Assembly (NCBI GenBank): GCA_958439425.1
Contig: CAUBVH010000012.1
Location: 1-64,000, forward strand
Length of the DNA stretch: 64,000 nt
Direction: 5' to 3'
DNA from: an uncultured Collinsella sp.
Lineage (GTDB): Bacteria; Actinomycetota; Coriobacteriia; Coriobacteriales; Coriobacteriaceae
Made by a program: the position numbers and the translations under genes. Of this stretch, positions 34,281 to 44,851 are shown one piece after another; position 1 is the stretch's first letter, and each line of letters opens with the position of its first letter. Under the pieces are notes generated by a model. That model had not been told where the DNA came from, did not search any database, and saw nothing but the letters and a program-made list of their open reading frames with translations.

Positions 34281-35003
34281 TTACTTAAGGTAGCCGTCCG
34301 CACGAAGCTTCTTGAGATCGGAATCTTTGACCTCGCAACCGGCGGGCAGCACCATGAACACGCGGTCGCCCACCTCCTTGACCGTGGCACCCAGACCGCA
34401 GGCAAAGCCGTAAGAGAAGTCCAAGACGCGCTTAGCAACTTCGGTGCGTACGCCCACAAAAATCAGTGCGACAGGCTGCTTGGTGCGAACGCGGCGCACC
34501 ACGGTCTCCACGTCGTCATAGCTCTCGGGGCGCAGGACATAGGCCGGCAGCTGCGGCGTGGCGTTGATGATATTGCTCGCATAGGCCGAGGCATCACTCG
34601 GTGCAGGCGCGGGCGCAGCGGCGGCACGGGCGCGGGTGTTCTCGGCGTAGCTCGACGGCGTGTCATAGGCACCAGGACGATAACCGCTCGCAACACTGTC
34701 CTGCGAGCGCGAAGGCGGGTTATACGTCGTGGCATGGCGGGAGTCATCGCCGACCAGCTGACCGGAGCGCGTATACACGGCAACCGACTCAGCTTCACCG
34801 CGGCGCGTCTGACCAAGCAGGCCGTTGCTCGGCTCGTCTTGGGTGTAGAAGCCCTCGCCCGAAGCACCGCCGTAGCCGTTGCCCTGATAACTATCGTCAT
34901 AGCCGTCATCGTAGCCGTAGTCGTCGTCCTGGCCATAACCCTGGTCGTAACCCTGCTGGCCGCCCAGGTGCATCTTATTTTTAATCTCGTCAAGGAAGCC
35001 CAT
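34281..35003 (-). CDS. sepF: Cell division protein SepF
   Basis: A 240-residue protein that anchors FtsZ to the membrane in bacteria without FtsA. It starts with the amphipathic membrane-targeting helix MGFLDEIKNKM, then a long Gly/Tyr/Asp/Gln-rich linker (about residues 17-120), and ends with the SepF core (about 145-235), including LRPESYDDVETVVRRVRTKQPVALI (start near 150). GAGAGGA lies eight bases before the ATG at 35003, which is preferred to 35054. It stands between yggS and yggT, the usual actinobacterial order. Confidence 0.92.
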   Translation of the reverse strand: MGFLDEIKNKMHLGGQQGYDQGYGQDDDYGYDDGYDDSYQGNGYGGASGEGFYTQDEPSNGLLGQTRRGEAESVAVYTRSGQLVGDDSRHATTYNPPSRSQDSVASGYRPGAYDTPSSYAENTRARAAAAPAPAPSDASAYASNIINATPQLPAYVLRPESYDDVETVVRRVRTKQPVALIFVGVRTEVAKRVLDFSYGFACGLGATVKEVGDRVFMVLPAGCEVKDSDLKKLRADGYLK

Positions 35004-35063
35004 GGTTGTGTCCTCTCGCGGTTTAGTGCAGGCGCCCCGATAATCAGTGCGCACTTCAGAGCC

Positions 35064-35801
35064 TTATTTTACTGCAAACTCCGGGCTAAATACTACCCTG
35101 CCCAGGCGAACGAGCGTAGAGCCCTCCTCAAGGGCAGGCTCAAAGTCCTCGCTCATGCCGCAGGAAAGCTCAGGCAGGTTCAAATCGGGATGCGCAGCCT
35201 CCAGCTCATCCCTCAGCTCACGAAGCCCCGCAAAGGTGCGGCGTGCCACATCCTTATTCCCCCGGGGCGCCATAGTCATAAGCCCCTGTACGCAAATTCC
35301 CTCAAGTTCCGCAAGCTCACCCGCGGCGGCGCGAATCTCATCGGGCGAAAAGCCTCCCTTCGACTCCTCACCACTCACATTGACCTCGATGAGCACACGC
35401 TGGGGGCCGGCGAGCTCGCCTGCCTCAATCTTGCGGACAGCACGGCTCGAGATCGCCTGTGCCAGATGCAGCGAACCCACCGAGTGAATCAGCTCGGCTG
35501 AGCCCAGCACCGCATTGATCTTATTGGTCTGCAGGTTGCCGATCATATCGAAGCGCACCTCGGGCAGCTCCGGATGCTCCGCCAGACCCGTGAGCTTGCG
35601 AACCAGCTCCTGCGGGCGGTTCTCGGCAAAATGGCGATACCCCGCCTGGATGGCAGCAACAGTCTCATCGACACCAACGGTCTTGGACACGGCAATGAGG
35701 CGCGCGGCGTCGTGGGGGCGGCCCGCGCGATCGAGCGCCGCATAAAAACGTTCCAGAATCTGCTCGCGGCGAGCGCGCATCAAATCCAAATAGTTATCCA
35801 T
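35064..35801 (-). CDS. yggS: PLP homeostasis protein (YggS/PLPBP family)
   Basis: A 245-residue alanine-racemase-fold protein that binds pyridoxal phosphate without known catalysis and balances PLP levels. The PLP lysine is in LIAVSKTVG near residue 39, the family block FAENRPQELVRK is near 58, and the GMSEDFEPA phosphate site near 214. The ATG at 35801 with GGAGG about nine bases before it is preferred to the upstream frame start. In related genomes it directly follows pgeF; here the pst operon lies between them. Confidence 0.9.
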   Translation of the reverse strand: MDNYLDLMRARREQILERFYAALDRAGRPHDAARLIAVSKTVGVDETVAAIQAGYRHFAENRPQELVRKLTGLAEHPELPEVRFDMIGNLQTNKINAVLGSAELIHSVGSLHLAQAISSRAVRKIEAGELAGPQRVLIEVNVSGEESKGGFSPDEIRAAAGELAELEGICVQGLMTMAPRGNKDVARRTFAGLRELRDELEAAHPDLNLPELSCGMSEDFEPALEEGSTLVRLGRVVFSPEFAVK

Positions 35802-35920
35802 TGCCAATCGCCTCCGCTGACAGCCAAACAAGTAGTCCCATGCTAACGCAAGAGCGCGGCCCCGCATGTGCAAGGCCGCGCTCACTTAGGTATTTACAAT
35901 CTTTCGACGAACGGGGCTAC

Positions 35921-36778
35921 TTACTCCTCGTCGTCCTCGCCATCGTCCTCGTCCTCAAGATGATCGAGCAGGTAGCGAAGACCCTCGCTGACCTCGTTGG
36001 CGGGCACCTTGGCAACGTAGCGCGCGTCGACGGCGGGCCTCATGATAACACCCTCGCCCGAAGGCACGCGCATGCTCTCGAGCTCATCCTCGTCCACACG
36101 GGCGATATCGCCGGCGTTCATACGCTGACCAGTCAACAGGAAAGTCAGACGGCAAGCGGCATCGATGGAAATCGAAGCAATGCGATCGAGGTAGCGCGAA
36201 ACCATGATGGCGCGGCGCAGGTCGTCATAGTTGCTGTCGTCGTCCATAAAGTCGCCCGTATCCATACGGTTAAAGGTGCGAAAGAACTTCTCGTAGGCGG
36301 CGTGCACTGGCTCGTCCTCGACGGCCAGGTTGCAGATGATGGACATGTCATTGGTGACGAGCGCAGAAAGCGAAGAGCCCAGCACCTGGTAGACGGCCTC
36401 AGCCTCGGCCTCGACCGTGCCGACAAGCTCCTTGGGCAGCGAGATGTCGGCCTTGATCATATGACGCGTGGCACGGCAGATCTGACGGACTTTATCGGTC
36501 ATGCGCTGCAGGTTAAAGTCGACGTAGATGATCGTCTGAAGCAGGCGGAAGTCGGAGGCGACCGGTGACTGCGTGGCGATCAGGTTGTAGCAGACGGCCT
36601 CCAGGTTGGCGCAGCGTGCGTCAATCGAAAGCGTGCGCTTCTTGGTCTTGGTGGCGAGCTTGCGGTCGTCGGTCACATAGGCCTTCACGGCATCGTGGAG
36701 GGCCAGATCGACGGCCTCGTAGATGCTCAGCATCTCGTGACGGGCCTCGATGAGCTGACGGGAAAACAGTTTGCGCAT
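35921..36778 (-). CDS. phoU: Phosphate uptake regulator PhoU
   Basis: A 285-residue protein with two PhoU three-helix domains (about residues 1-105 and 115-215), carrying the metal-binding-like acidic clusters. It is longer than the usual 215-235 residues because of a C-terminal extension that ends in a strongly acidic tail (DHLEDEDDGEDDEE). PhoU links the Pst transporter to phosphate signalling and limits phosphate uptake. It follows pstB, which is the standard order. No PhoR/PhoB two-component genes are present in the window. Confidence 0.9.
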   Translation of the reverse strand: MRKLFSRQLIEARHEMLSIYEAVDLALHDAVKAYVTDDRKLATKTKKRTLSIDARCANLEAVCYNLIATQSPVASDFRLLQTIIYVDFNLQRMTDKVRQICRATRHMIKADISLPKELVGTVEAEAEAVYQVLGSSLSALVTNDMSIICNLAVEDEPVHAAYEKFFRTFNRMDTGDFMDDDSNYDDLRRAIMVSRYLDRIASISIDAACRLTFLLTGQRMNAGDIARVDEDELESMRVPSGEGVIMRPAVDARYVAKVPANEVSEGLRYLLDHLEDEDDGEDDEE

Positions 36779-36870
36779 GGTTCACTCCAATCAGTTGGGT
36801 GCGGTCATGCCGCCCGCACAGTGAATACGCACCGGACCAGGTCCGATCGGCTTGGGACTAGTCGCACCGA

Positions 36871-37674
<804 letters not shown>

Positions 37675-37686
37675 GGGACTCCTTAA

Positions 37687-38592
37687 CTAGCGACGCTTGC
37701 GCGACAGGAAGCGCGCAAACAGGTTGAAGGCCAGAATGATCACCATCAGCAAGAGCGCGGTGCCGTAGGCTGCGTTCATGTTGATGCCGTCGTTGGCAAG
37801 CAGGTACAGGTGAACCGTCATGGGGCGGCCGGAATCGAGCGGCGAAATAGGTAGATTGATGGCCTGGCCCATGGTGTAGAGCACCACCGCGGTCTCGCCA
37901 ATGGCGCGGCCGATGGCGAGGACGATGCCCGTGGCAATACGGCCAAAGGCAGAAGGAAGCACAATCTTGGAGACAACCTGCCACTTGGTGGCGCCCAGGC
38001 CGTACGCGCCCCAACGGATATAGCGCGGGACGGCGCGAATGGCCTCTTCGGTGGTGCGCATGACGATGGGAAGCATCAAGAGCGCGAGCGCCAGAGCGGC
38101 CGAGACCATCGAAAGGCCCAGGCCCATGGCCTCGACAAACAAGGCGTAGCCAAACAGGCCCATAACGATGGAGGGCACCGAGGCCAAAGCGTCAGCAGCG
38201 TAGCGAATGAGCTCGACGACCTTGCCCTGCTTGGCGTACTCGGCCAGATAGACGGCTGCCAGCACAGCGATCGGCGTGCAGATAAGCATGGCGAGCGCCG
38301 TCACATAGACGGTCGAGACGATCGTGGGCCAAATACCGCCCTCGGCGTTGACGCCCTGGGGCCAACCGAAGATAAAGTCGAGCGAGATGTGTGGCAGGCC
38401 GTTGATGACCACGTAGGCGATGATAGCGACCAGCACCAGCGTGGTGATGTATGCCGCGGCACGGAACACGCCAAGCATGATCTTGTTGGACAGGTCCTTG
38501 TTGATGCGGCCCTTCTTGCCGTGGGAAAGGGCACGCTTGATGCGCTCGCGCGACGAGGTCGTATCGACCGTCGTGTCAACGGAATCGGACAT
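37687..38592 (-). CDS. pstA: Phosphate ABC transporter permease PstA
   Basis: A 301-residue permease with about six membrane helices after a cytoplasmic N-terminus of some 45 residues. The EAA-like loop that contacts PstB is near residues 195-212 (EEAIRAVPRYIRWGAYGLGATKWQ region). It pairs with PstC to form the channel. The spacing to pstC is three bases and to pstB 12 bases, consistent with a single operon. Confidence 0.95.
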   Translation of the reverse strand: MSDSVDTTVDTTSSRERIKRALSHGKKGRINKDLSNKIMLGVFRAAAYITTLVLVAIIAYVVINGLPHISLDFIFGWPQGVNAEGGIWPTIVSTVYVTALAMLICTPIAVLAAVYLAEYAKQGKVVELIRYAADALASVPSIVMGLFGYALFVEAMGLGLSMVSAALALALLMLPIVMRTTEEAIRAVPRYIRWGAYGLGATKWQVVSKIVLPSAFGRIATGIVLAIGRAIGETAVVLYTMGQAINLPISPLDSGRPMTVHLYLLANDGINMNAAYGTALLLMVIILAFNLFARFLSRKRR

Positions 38593-38595
38593 AGC

Positions 38596-39522
38596 CTACC
38601 CCCTCTTCTTCTTGGAAACCAGGCGGACGATGCCCACCAGCGTGGCGGAAATGATAAACAGGACCACGCCCATGCCGAACAGCGCCGAGCGATGCAGACC
38701 CGAGGAATAGCTCATGTCGAGCGCAATCTGGCTCGTGAGCGTCGAGATGGGGCTCGCAATGCTGTCGGGAATAACCGGGGCGTTACCCACGACCATGAGC
38801 ACGGCCATGGTCTCGCCGATGGCACGGCCCATACCCAGCACGATGGCATCCACGATACCCAGCTTGGCGGCAGGTAACACGACCTTATAGATAGTCTGCC
38901 ACTTGGTGGCGCCCATGGCATACGATGCCTCGCGAATGCCCATGGGAATGGAATTGAGAGCATCGATGGTAAGCGTCGTGATGGTGGGCACGATCATAAT
39001 GGCGAGCACGAACCACGCCGTCAGCGCGCCAAAACCAAGACCGCCGGTCAGTTGTGCGATAAACGGGCGGATGATGATCATGCCAAAGAAGCCATAGATG
39101 ATAGAAGGGATGCCGGCCAACAGGTCAACGGCAGGGCTGATGAGCTTGCGCACGCGCTTGCTGGCGATCTCGACCAGATACACGGCCGTGCCCACGCCTA
39201 GGGGCACGCCCATGGCGAGCGCACCGACGGTCACCAGACCCGAGCCGGCAAGCAGCGACACGATGCCGTAGTGACCCTCAGAGGGCGCCCACGTAAAGCT
39301 AAAGAAGTCCGCCAGACCGATGTCGGTAAAGACGGGCAGCGCCGAGTACGTGGTAAAGACAAAAATCAGGATGACGGTAACAACCGCCAAGAACGCGCAG
39401 GCAAAGAAGATCCACTGCAGCGCCTTCTCCTTGATATAGGTGCTGCGCGATACGAGCGCCAGCTCGCGCTTCTTGGGCGCCTGACCATTCTGCTCGGTCT
39501 GGGAGTTTTCCTGTGCTTCCAT
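38596..39522 (-). CDS. pstC: Phosphate ABC transporter permease PstC
   Basis: A 308-residue permease, six helices, with the coupling loop SIPMGIREASYAMGATKWQ near residue 190. The frame is open to a GTG at 39531 that would overlap pstS. However, GGGGAG sits eight bases before the ATG at 39522, which follows the pstS stop by one base, so I use that ATG. It is followed by pstA with a three-base gap. Confidence 0.95.
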   Translation of the reverse strand: MEAQENSQTEQNGQAPKKRELALVSRSTYIKEKALQWIFFACAFLAVVTVILIFVFTTYSALPVFTDIGLADFFSFTWAPSEGHYGIVSLLAGSGLVTVGALAMGVPLGVGTAVYLVEIASKRVRKLISPAVDLLAGIPSIIYGFFGMIIIRPFIAQLTGGLGFGALTAWFVLAIMIVPTITTLTIDALNSIPMGIREASYAMGATKWQTIYKVVLPAAKLGIVDAIVLGMGRAIGETMAVLMVVGNAPVIPDSIASPISTLTSQIALDMSYSSGLHRSALFGMGVVLFIISATLVGIVRLVSKKKRG

Positions 39523-39523
39523 G

Positions 39524-40360
39524 CTACTCACTCCCCTTCTCGTCGTTGGTGACGGGGATAAAGCCCGCCTCGCGAATCTGCTTGTCCATCTTTTCGGACG
39601 TCACATAGTCGATGTAATCCTGCGCCTGCTGCGAAGGCGCACCCTTCACAAAGAAGTAAAGGTCGCGTGAGATGGGATAGCCGCCGCTCGCGACCGTCTT
39701 CTCGGACGCCTCAACATGATTGACCGAGACGGCCTTGACCGAGGTCTTGGCGTTGAGGCTATCGACGAAGCCCAGCGAAATGTAGCCGATAGCCCCGCGC
39801 GAACGAGATACCACGTCGCGCACCTGGCCCGTGCCCGAAAGAACGGCGGAGCGGCGATCGAACGGGGTGCCGTCCATCACGATGGTGCGGAAGGCTTCAC
39901 GCGTGCCAGACGCCTCATCTCGGTTGATAACCTGAATCCTCAGGTCCTCGCCACCGACTTCTTTCCAGTTGGTGATCTTGCCGGCATAGATATCGCGGAG
40001 CTGCTCGGTCGAGAGGTTATCGACGGGGTTGTCTTCGTTCACGATGACCGCGATACCGTCGTGGGCAATGACGATGGGAGTCAGGCCCAGATCCTGTTCG
40101 TCGGCATTGAGTCCACGGGAGGAGCTGGCGATATCGGCCGTGCCAGCGCTGACGGCTTCGATGCCAGCGGAAGAGCCCAAACCGGAAACGAGCACGTCGA
40201 TGCCGGTCTCCTCCTTAAAGCCCTCTGCCGCAATTTCGGCGATAGGAAGGCAGGTCGTGGAGCCGGCCACGGTAATGGAAGAGGTAGAAGATCCCGAAGA
40301 ACAGGCGCACAGCGTAAGCGTAAGCACAGCGGCGCTCAGGACCGATACGATCTTTCTCAT
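39524..40360 (-). CDS. pstS: Phosphate-binding lipoprotein PstS
   Basis: A 278-residue solute-binding protein. The signal peptide ends in the lipobox LCAC with the lipidated cysteine at C20. The mature part contains the phosphate-binding blocks VAGSTTCLPIAE near residue 31, GTADIASSSRGL near 73 and NRDEASGTREAFR near 146. It captures phosphate outside the cell and hands it to PstCA. Its ATG overlaps the pgeF stop by four bases (ATGA), so its translation is probably coupled to pgeF. There is no obvious separate promoter. Confidence 0.94.
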   Translation of the reverse strand: MRKIVSVLSAAVLTLTLCACSSGSSTSSITVAGSTTCLPIAEIAAEGFKEETGIDVLVSGLGSSAGIEAVSAGTADIASSSRGLNADEQDLGLTPIVIAHDGIAVIVNEDNPVDNLSTEQLRDIYAGKITNWKEVGGEDLRIQVINRDEASGTREAFRTIVMDGTPFDRRSAVLSGTGQVRDVVSRSRGAIGYISLGFVDSLNAKTSVKAVSVNHVEASEKTVASGGYPISRDLYFFVKGAPSQQAQDYIDYVTSEKMDKQIREAGFIPVTNDEKGSE

Positions 40361-41157
40361 AGCATCACGCCGATCGCGGCATAGCGCCCACAGGTGCCGT
40401 CCTCGTTACGGTAGGAATAAAAGCGGTCGTTCTGACGCACGGTCGAAAGCTGGGTATCCACGATATTATCCGCGTCGACACCGACATCTACCAGCGCCTC
40501 GCAAATGGCAGCGGAAAGATCGAGCATGCGAGAGGTACTCGCATCGATGCAAGAGAACTCGGCGGCAAAGCGATCCATGAGCTCCTGGGAAACCTCGTAC
40601 TCGTCACCCAGGATATGGGGCCCGATATAGGCGGAAACGTCGCTCGCATCGCAGCCGGCAGCATCGCAAAGCGCCTGGCACGCCTTGGCAGAAATACGTG
40701 CAATCGTGCCCTTCCAACCGGAGTGCACCACGGCAAATCCGCCGGGGGCCACCAGCACCACGGGAACGCAGTCGGCAAAGCAGAGCAGCACGGGCACGTT
40801 ATACGCCGTACAGACGATGGCATCGCAGCCCTCGGCAATCTGCTCGCGAACAGCCTCAAGATCGTCGGCGCCGTTCGAAGTCACCGTAACGATATGGTCA
40901 CCATGTACCTGATTGGGCACGAGCAGATTATGCTCGCACTCAGTGGCGCCCATAGCTTCGAGCGCTCGACGACGATTTTCTTGAACTGCAAAGGGGTCAT
41001 CGCCTACATGCGAGCCCAGGTTGAGCGAGGAGTACGCATCTTCGGAAACACCACCGGTGCGCTCGGTAAAGGCAAAGCGGACATCGGATGTCGCGCCCTC
41101 CACCAACGTAACTCCATCATGGTCGACACGCGAAACCCTGTCCGCACGTGCTGCCAT
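40357..41157 (-). CDS. pgeF: PgeF/YfiH family (laccase-domain) protein
   Basis: A 266-residue member of the multicopper polyphenol oxidase/YfiH family. E. coli PgeF (YfiH) corrects mis-inserted peptidoglycan peptides such as L-Ala-L-Ser precursors, and other members act on purine nucleosides. Conserved parts include VPNQVHGDHI near 80, the LCFADCVPVVL zinc region with its cysteine near 124, and VVHSGWKGT near 142. AGGAGG lies seven bases before the ATG at 41157. It follows ftsZ as in other Actinobacteria, but here it leads directly into pstS. Confidence 0.9.
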   Translation of the reverse strand: MAARADRVSRVDHDGVTLVEGATSDVRFAFTERTGGVSEDAYSSLNLGSHVGDDPFAVQENRRRALEAMGATECEHNLLVPNQVHGDHIVTVTSNGADDLEAVREQIAEGCDAIVCTAYNVPVLLCFADCVPVVLVAPGGFAVVHSGWKGTIARISAKACQALCDAAGCDASDVSAYIGPHILGDEYEVSQELMDRFAAEFSCIDASTSRMLDLSAAICEALVDVGVDADNIVDTQLSTVRQNDRFYSYRNEDGTCGRYAAIGVML

Positions 41158-41310
41158 ACTAAAGCCTCCTAATAACACAAGTACCGCGGCGTCGCCGCGC
41201 AGTCCGCGTTTATACGGCTGTCATACTTCCTTAAAAGGATACCCGCAGCGGTAGGGACCAAACGTAAAGGGAACGTAAGGAGATTGGAGGCTTTCGTTTA
41301 CAAACGAGAA

Positions 41311-41345
41311 ACAAAACGGGGCGCATCCAAATGGACACACCCCGT
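41311..41345 (-). terminator. Terminator of ftsZ
   Basis: On the minus strand CGGGGTGTGTCC pairs with GGATGCGCCCCG (G-U pairs in the middle) and is followed by TTTTGTTT. Confidence 0.75.
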
Positions 41346-41367
41346 GCAGGTCGTTGAGAAAAACGAA

Positions 41368-42522
41368 CTAGAAGCTACCGCGCTTCAGGAAGTCGGGAAG
41401 CTCGAACTGGTCGTTGCCAAAGTTGGGCAGCTCGGTACCACCGACGTTGCGGGTCGGAGCGGCCTGAGCCGGGCTGGCAGCCGGAGCGGTGCGCTGCGGC
41501 TCAGCGGAGGCAGCGGCCTTGCTCTGAGACTGCTGAGCAGCAAAGAGCTCATCCTGACGGTTGACGTTGGAGTCGGAGAAGCCCGTAGCGATGACGGTGA
41601 TACGCACCTGATCGCCCAGGGACTCGTCGACAACGGTACCGAAGATGATGTTGGCCTCGGGGTCGACGGCGTTGGCGACAACGTCGGCGGCGTCGCTGAT
41701 CTCCTGGATGCCCAGGTCCTTGGAACCGGCGATGGAGAGCAGCACGCGCGTGGCACCATCGATGGAGCTCTCGAGCAGCGGGCTGGAGATGGCCTGCTGG
41801 GCAGCGTCGACGGCACGAGTATCCCCAGAAGAGGTACCGATACCCATCATGGCGGTACCGGCCTGCTTCATGATGGTCTTAACATCGGCGAAGTCCAGGT
41901 TGATGATACCGGGGACGGTGATGAGGTCGGTGATGCCCTGGGTGCCCTGGGAAAGGACGCCATCGGCAATCGCGAAGGCCTCGAGCATGGTGGTCTTCTT
42001 CTCGGCGATGTCGAGCAGCTTATCGTTAGGAATGACGATCATGGTGTCGACGCAATCGGAGAGGGTCTTGATGCCCTCCTCGGCGCTCTTCTTACGCTTG
42101 CGGCCCTCGAAGGTGAAGGGCTTGGTCACGACGGCGACGGTCAGTGCGCCGACCTCGTTCATCGCGATATCGGCAACGATGGGAGCAGCGCCGGTACCGG
42201 TGCCGCCGCCCTCGCCGCAGGTGATAAACACCATGTCGGCGCCAGCGAGCGCCTCGGCGATGTCGTCGCGGGACTCATCGGCAGCCTTGCGGCCAACCTC
42301 GGGATTGGCGCCGGCGCCCAGGCCGCGGGTAAGGTCGGTGCCGATGTGCACCTTGATATCGGCATCAGAGATCGCGAGTGCCTGAGCATCGGTGTTGATG
42401 GCAACAAACTCGACGCCGCGGATGCCCTCTTCGATCATTCGATTGACCGCGTTGGTACCGCCGCCGCCGACGCCGACCACCTTAATGACGGCAAGGTAGT
42501 TGTTGATCTCTGTCTCGTGCAT
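41368..42522 (-). CDS. ftsZ: Cell division GTPase FtsZ
   Basis: A 384-residue tubulin homologue that forms the Z ring. The GTP-binding G-box GEGGGTGTGAAP is at residues 103-114. The N-terminal Rossmann core runs to about 180, followed by the activation domain, then a Gln/Ala/Pro-rich linker and the conserved C-terminal peptide ELPDFLKRGSF that binds SepF. The ATG at 42522 with GGAGG seven bases before it is preferred to 42552. It lies 199 bases after ftsQ and has its own terminator, so a separate promoter in 42523-42721 is likely, but I could not define one. Confidence 0.96.
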   Translation of the reverse strand: MHETEINNYLAVIKVVGVGGGGTNAVNRMIEEGIRGVEFVAINTDAQALAISDADIKVHIGTDLTRGLGAGANPEVGRKAADESRDDIAEALAGADMVFITCGEGGGTGTGAAPIVADIAMNEVGALTVAVVTKPFTFEGRKRKKSAEEGIKTLSDCVDTMIVIPNDKLLDIAEKKTTMLEAFAIADGVLSQGTQGITDLITVPGIINLDFADVKTIMKQAGTAMMGIGTSSGDTRAVDAAQQAISSPLLESSIDGATRVLLSIAGSKDLGIQEISDAADVVANAVDPEANIIFGTVVDESLGDQVRITVIATGFSDSNVNRQDELFAAQQSQSKAAASAEPQRTAPAASPAQAAPTRNVGGTELPNFGNDQFELPDFLKRGSF

Positions 42523-42721
42523 GTCGGTCCTCCGAACAAAGGTTATAGCCATAGCATGGGTCGACCCCTGCGCACATTAACCTTCAGGTTGAAAGTAAAT
42601 GCAAAGGTAAACTGTATTATGTTTGCACATTATGAACGTATCAGTCAAATAATTGACCGTGAAAACCAAACAAACCAGATAAACGGCGTGGTATGGCCCC
42701 TCAACAAAGCATCAACCAGCG

Positions 42722-43978
42722 CTACGAGGTCGGAGCATTCCTAAATGTGTAGTTGCCCGGAGAGCGCACATTGATATACGTTACGCCCTCTACCTGCGAA
42801 AGCAACTTGGTGACTACGCGTTCCTTCTTGGCGATATCGTCCGAATCGCCCAGCGACACCTCAATGCCGTTATTGAGGTTTGCCGAGATGGCTTCGACCG
42901 AAGGCGTGGAAATATCCTTGACTTGTCCCAAGAACTCGCTCGAAAAACCACGCACATAATCCAGGCCGGCCTTAACGGCTTTGGAGTTCACCGCCTGGCC
43001 GGAAACCGGAGCGACATCCGCCGAGACATCAGTCAACAACACCGCGCCATAATGCTTGGCGAGCGCCAGCGCGGCATCGATTCCGGTCAAGGTATTTGAG
43101 CCCCGCCCTGTCGTGATGACGTTGCCCTGGTCGTCCACTTCGACCGACGTCGACAGCGGGGCGATCCAGGTGTCATCGTCTCCGATAGCCCAGGCAAGGT
43201 CGTCGGAGCTGATATACGCAATGGCGATAACTTTACGCTCCGTCGGCGTGATGATAAGCGTATGGGGAAACTGGCGTTGGACATCCACGCCCGAAACCCA
43301 CGGGTTCTGCTTGAGATCCTCGGTAATCTGGTCGGGATCGACGTTAAAAAGCGACGTTCCCTCGGGCAAGTCGATCAGCTGGATAGCATCGTGCTTCGTC
43401 ACATGCTCGCTGCCTTGAATCTGAATATCAGTGGCAGTAAACAGTCCAGAGTTGATCACCACGATGGCAACGACGACGAGCACGGCCAAGACGGCCAGAA
43501 CGCCGCCCACGATTTTGCCTTTGCCTGTAACGACAGAAGCGGCGTCTGATGTTTTATTTGCCATCGCTCCAAGTGAAGATAACGGGTTGAAACCTTTTTT
43601 ACTCGAAGGCTTCTTGGCGGTAGCCGGCACCGATGTCAGCGAGCGCGGTTTCGATGCGCCCAGCGTGCGACCTGGACGCGCCGCTTTAGTTCCCGTCGAG
43701 GGCTTGGGAGCTGCCATGGGACGGGCAGGCTTGGCGCCCATAACAGGCTTTGACGTCGTCGAGGGACGCGAGGACTTTTTTGCGGCCGGACGATTACCGA
43801 GCTGCGAGCCGACGACCGGACGACTGGTCTGTCGAGCATGCCCGACAGACTTAGAGTGCGCGACGGTATTGCGTTGAGGTTTGGCAGGCGCGCCGGAACG
43901 CCCTCCGGCGCGGCGGAAGGTGGGTTTCGATGCTCTAGAAGCCGAGGAATTTAACTTCCGGTCTGAGCTCGATGCCAT
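42722..43978 (-). CDS. ftsQ: Cell division protein FtsQ/DivIB
   Basis: A 418-residue bitopic protein. An unusually long basic, Pro/Ser/Lys-rich cytoplasmic region (residues 1-150) precedes a membrane helix (about 156-176). A POTRA domain follows (about 182-250, with IQIQGSEHVTKHDAIQL) and then the beta domain. It links early and late divisome proteins together with FtsL. Its start overlaps murB by 44 bases, and GAGGGAGG sits just before the ATG, so the overlap appears real. Confidence 0.88.
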   Translation of the reverse strand: MASSSDRKLNSSASRASKPTFRRAGGRSGAPAKPQRNTVAHSKSVGHARQTSRPVVGSQLGNRPAAKKSSRPSTTSKPVMGAKPARPMAAPKPSTGTKAARPGRTLGASKPRSLTSVPATAKKPSSKKGFNPLSSLGAMANKTSDAASVVTGKGKIVGGVLAVLAVLVVVAIVVINSGLFTATDIQIQGSEHVTKHDAIQLIDLPEGTSLFNVDPDQITEDLKQNPWVSGVDVQRQFPHTLIITPTERKVIAIAYISSDDLAWAIGDDDTWIAPLSTSVEVDDQGNVITTGRGSNTLTGIDAALALAKHYGAVLLTDVSADVAPVSGQAVNSKAVKAGLDYVRGFSSEFLGQVKDISTPSVEAISANLNNGIEVSLGDSDDIAKKERVVTKLLSQVEGVTYINVRSPGNYTFRNAPTS

Positions 43979-44846
43979 ACGCCTCCCTCACCTTTCCGTG
44001 CACATGTCTAATAACCGCGGCAACGTCATCGGCCGAGGCAGTTCCGTTATTAACGATAAAATTAGCGTGAACGGGCGAAACTTCCGCGCCGCCAATCGAA
44101 AAACCCTTTAATCCACAATCCTCGATAAGCTTGCCCACACTCGCATCGGGCGGGTTGCGAAAGACAGACCCGCAGGATGCGCGACCCATGGGCTGCGTAC
44201 GCTTGCGCCTCGTCAGGTACCGCTCCATGCGCTCGCGAATGTCGGCCTTGGGCGCCGGTTTAAGCTTGAACACGCACTCGAGGATGATCTCATTGCGGGG
44301 AAGGCTACATTCGCGGTAGCCCCAAGTGATCTCGGACCCCGCATAATGCTTGATACCGGATGCCGGGTCAAACGTTACGACATCCTCAACCAGCGAGCCA
44401 ATCCACTCGGTCCGTGTGCCGGCATTCATAGATATCGCACCGCCGACCGAACCAGGAATGCCAACGGCAAACTCAAGGCCCGAGAGGCTACGCGACAGGG
44501 CATCGTTGACCAGGCGCGCAAACATCACGCCCGCACCGACCGTCAGCGTACAACCGTCATCGGCAACAACCGTGCGCTGAAACTCACGTCCGAGCGAAAT
44601 GACGGCACCGCGATAACCGCCATCGGCAACCAGCAGATTGGAGCCCTTGCCGATGATGACCCACGGCACCTGCTCGCGATCGAGCACCGCCACGGCGCGG
44701 CGGAGGGCATGATAGCTATGGCACGTCACAAAGAGGTCGGCCTTGCCGCCGATACGATAGCTCGTATGACGCGCAAGGCGCTCGTCCTCGATCACATCCG
44801 TGTCGATCATGCCCGAGAGCGCCATGACGGCGTTAAACAGACCCAT
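43935..44846 (-). CDS. murB: UDP-N-acetylenolpyruvoylglucosamine reductase
   Basis: A 303-residue FAD enzyme that reduces the enolpyruvyl group to make UDP-MurNAc with NADPH. The FAD-binding segment IGKGSNLLVADGG is near residue 61, GIPGSVGGAISMNAGT near 129, and the active-site serine in SCGSVFRNP near 228. The N-terminal region is of the shorter, type IIa-like arrangement. It lies five bases after murC and overlaps ftsQ. Confidence 0.94.
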   Translation of the reverse strand: MGLFNAVMALSGMIDTDVIEDERLARHTSYRIGGKADLFVTCHSYHALRRAVAVLDREQVPWVIIGKGSNLLVADGGYRGAVISLGREFQRTVVADDGCTLTVGAGVMFARLVNDALSRSLSGLEFAVGIPGSVGGAISMNAGTRTEWIGSLVEDVVTFDPASGIKHYAGSEITWGYRECSLPRNEIILECVFKLKPAPKADIRERMERYLTRRKRTQPMGRASCGSVFRNPPDASVGKLIEDCGLKGFSIGGAEVSPVHANFIVNNGTASADDVAAVIRHVHGKVREAYGIELRPEVKFLGF

Positions 44847-44851
44847 TAGAC

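Noticed and set aside
41218..41224. CTGTCAT half of a Pho box upstream of pgeF-pst
   Set aside because: Only one half-site is present, in the wrong orientation for the operon, and no second repeat is found at 11 bases.
41284..42744. Plus-strand 486-codon frame over ftsZ
   Set aside because: Antisense shadow of ftsZ with repetitive Gly/Asp/Val content.
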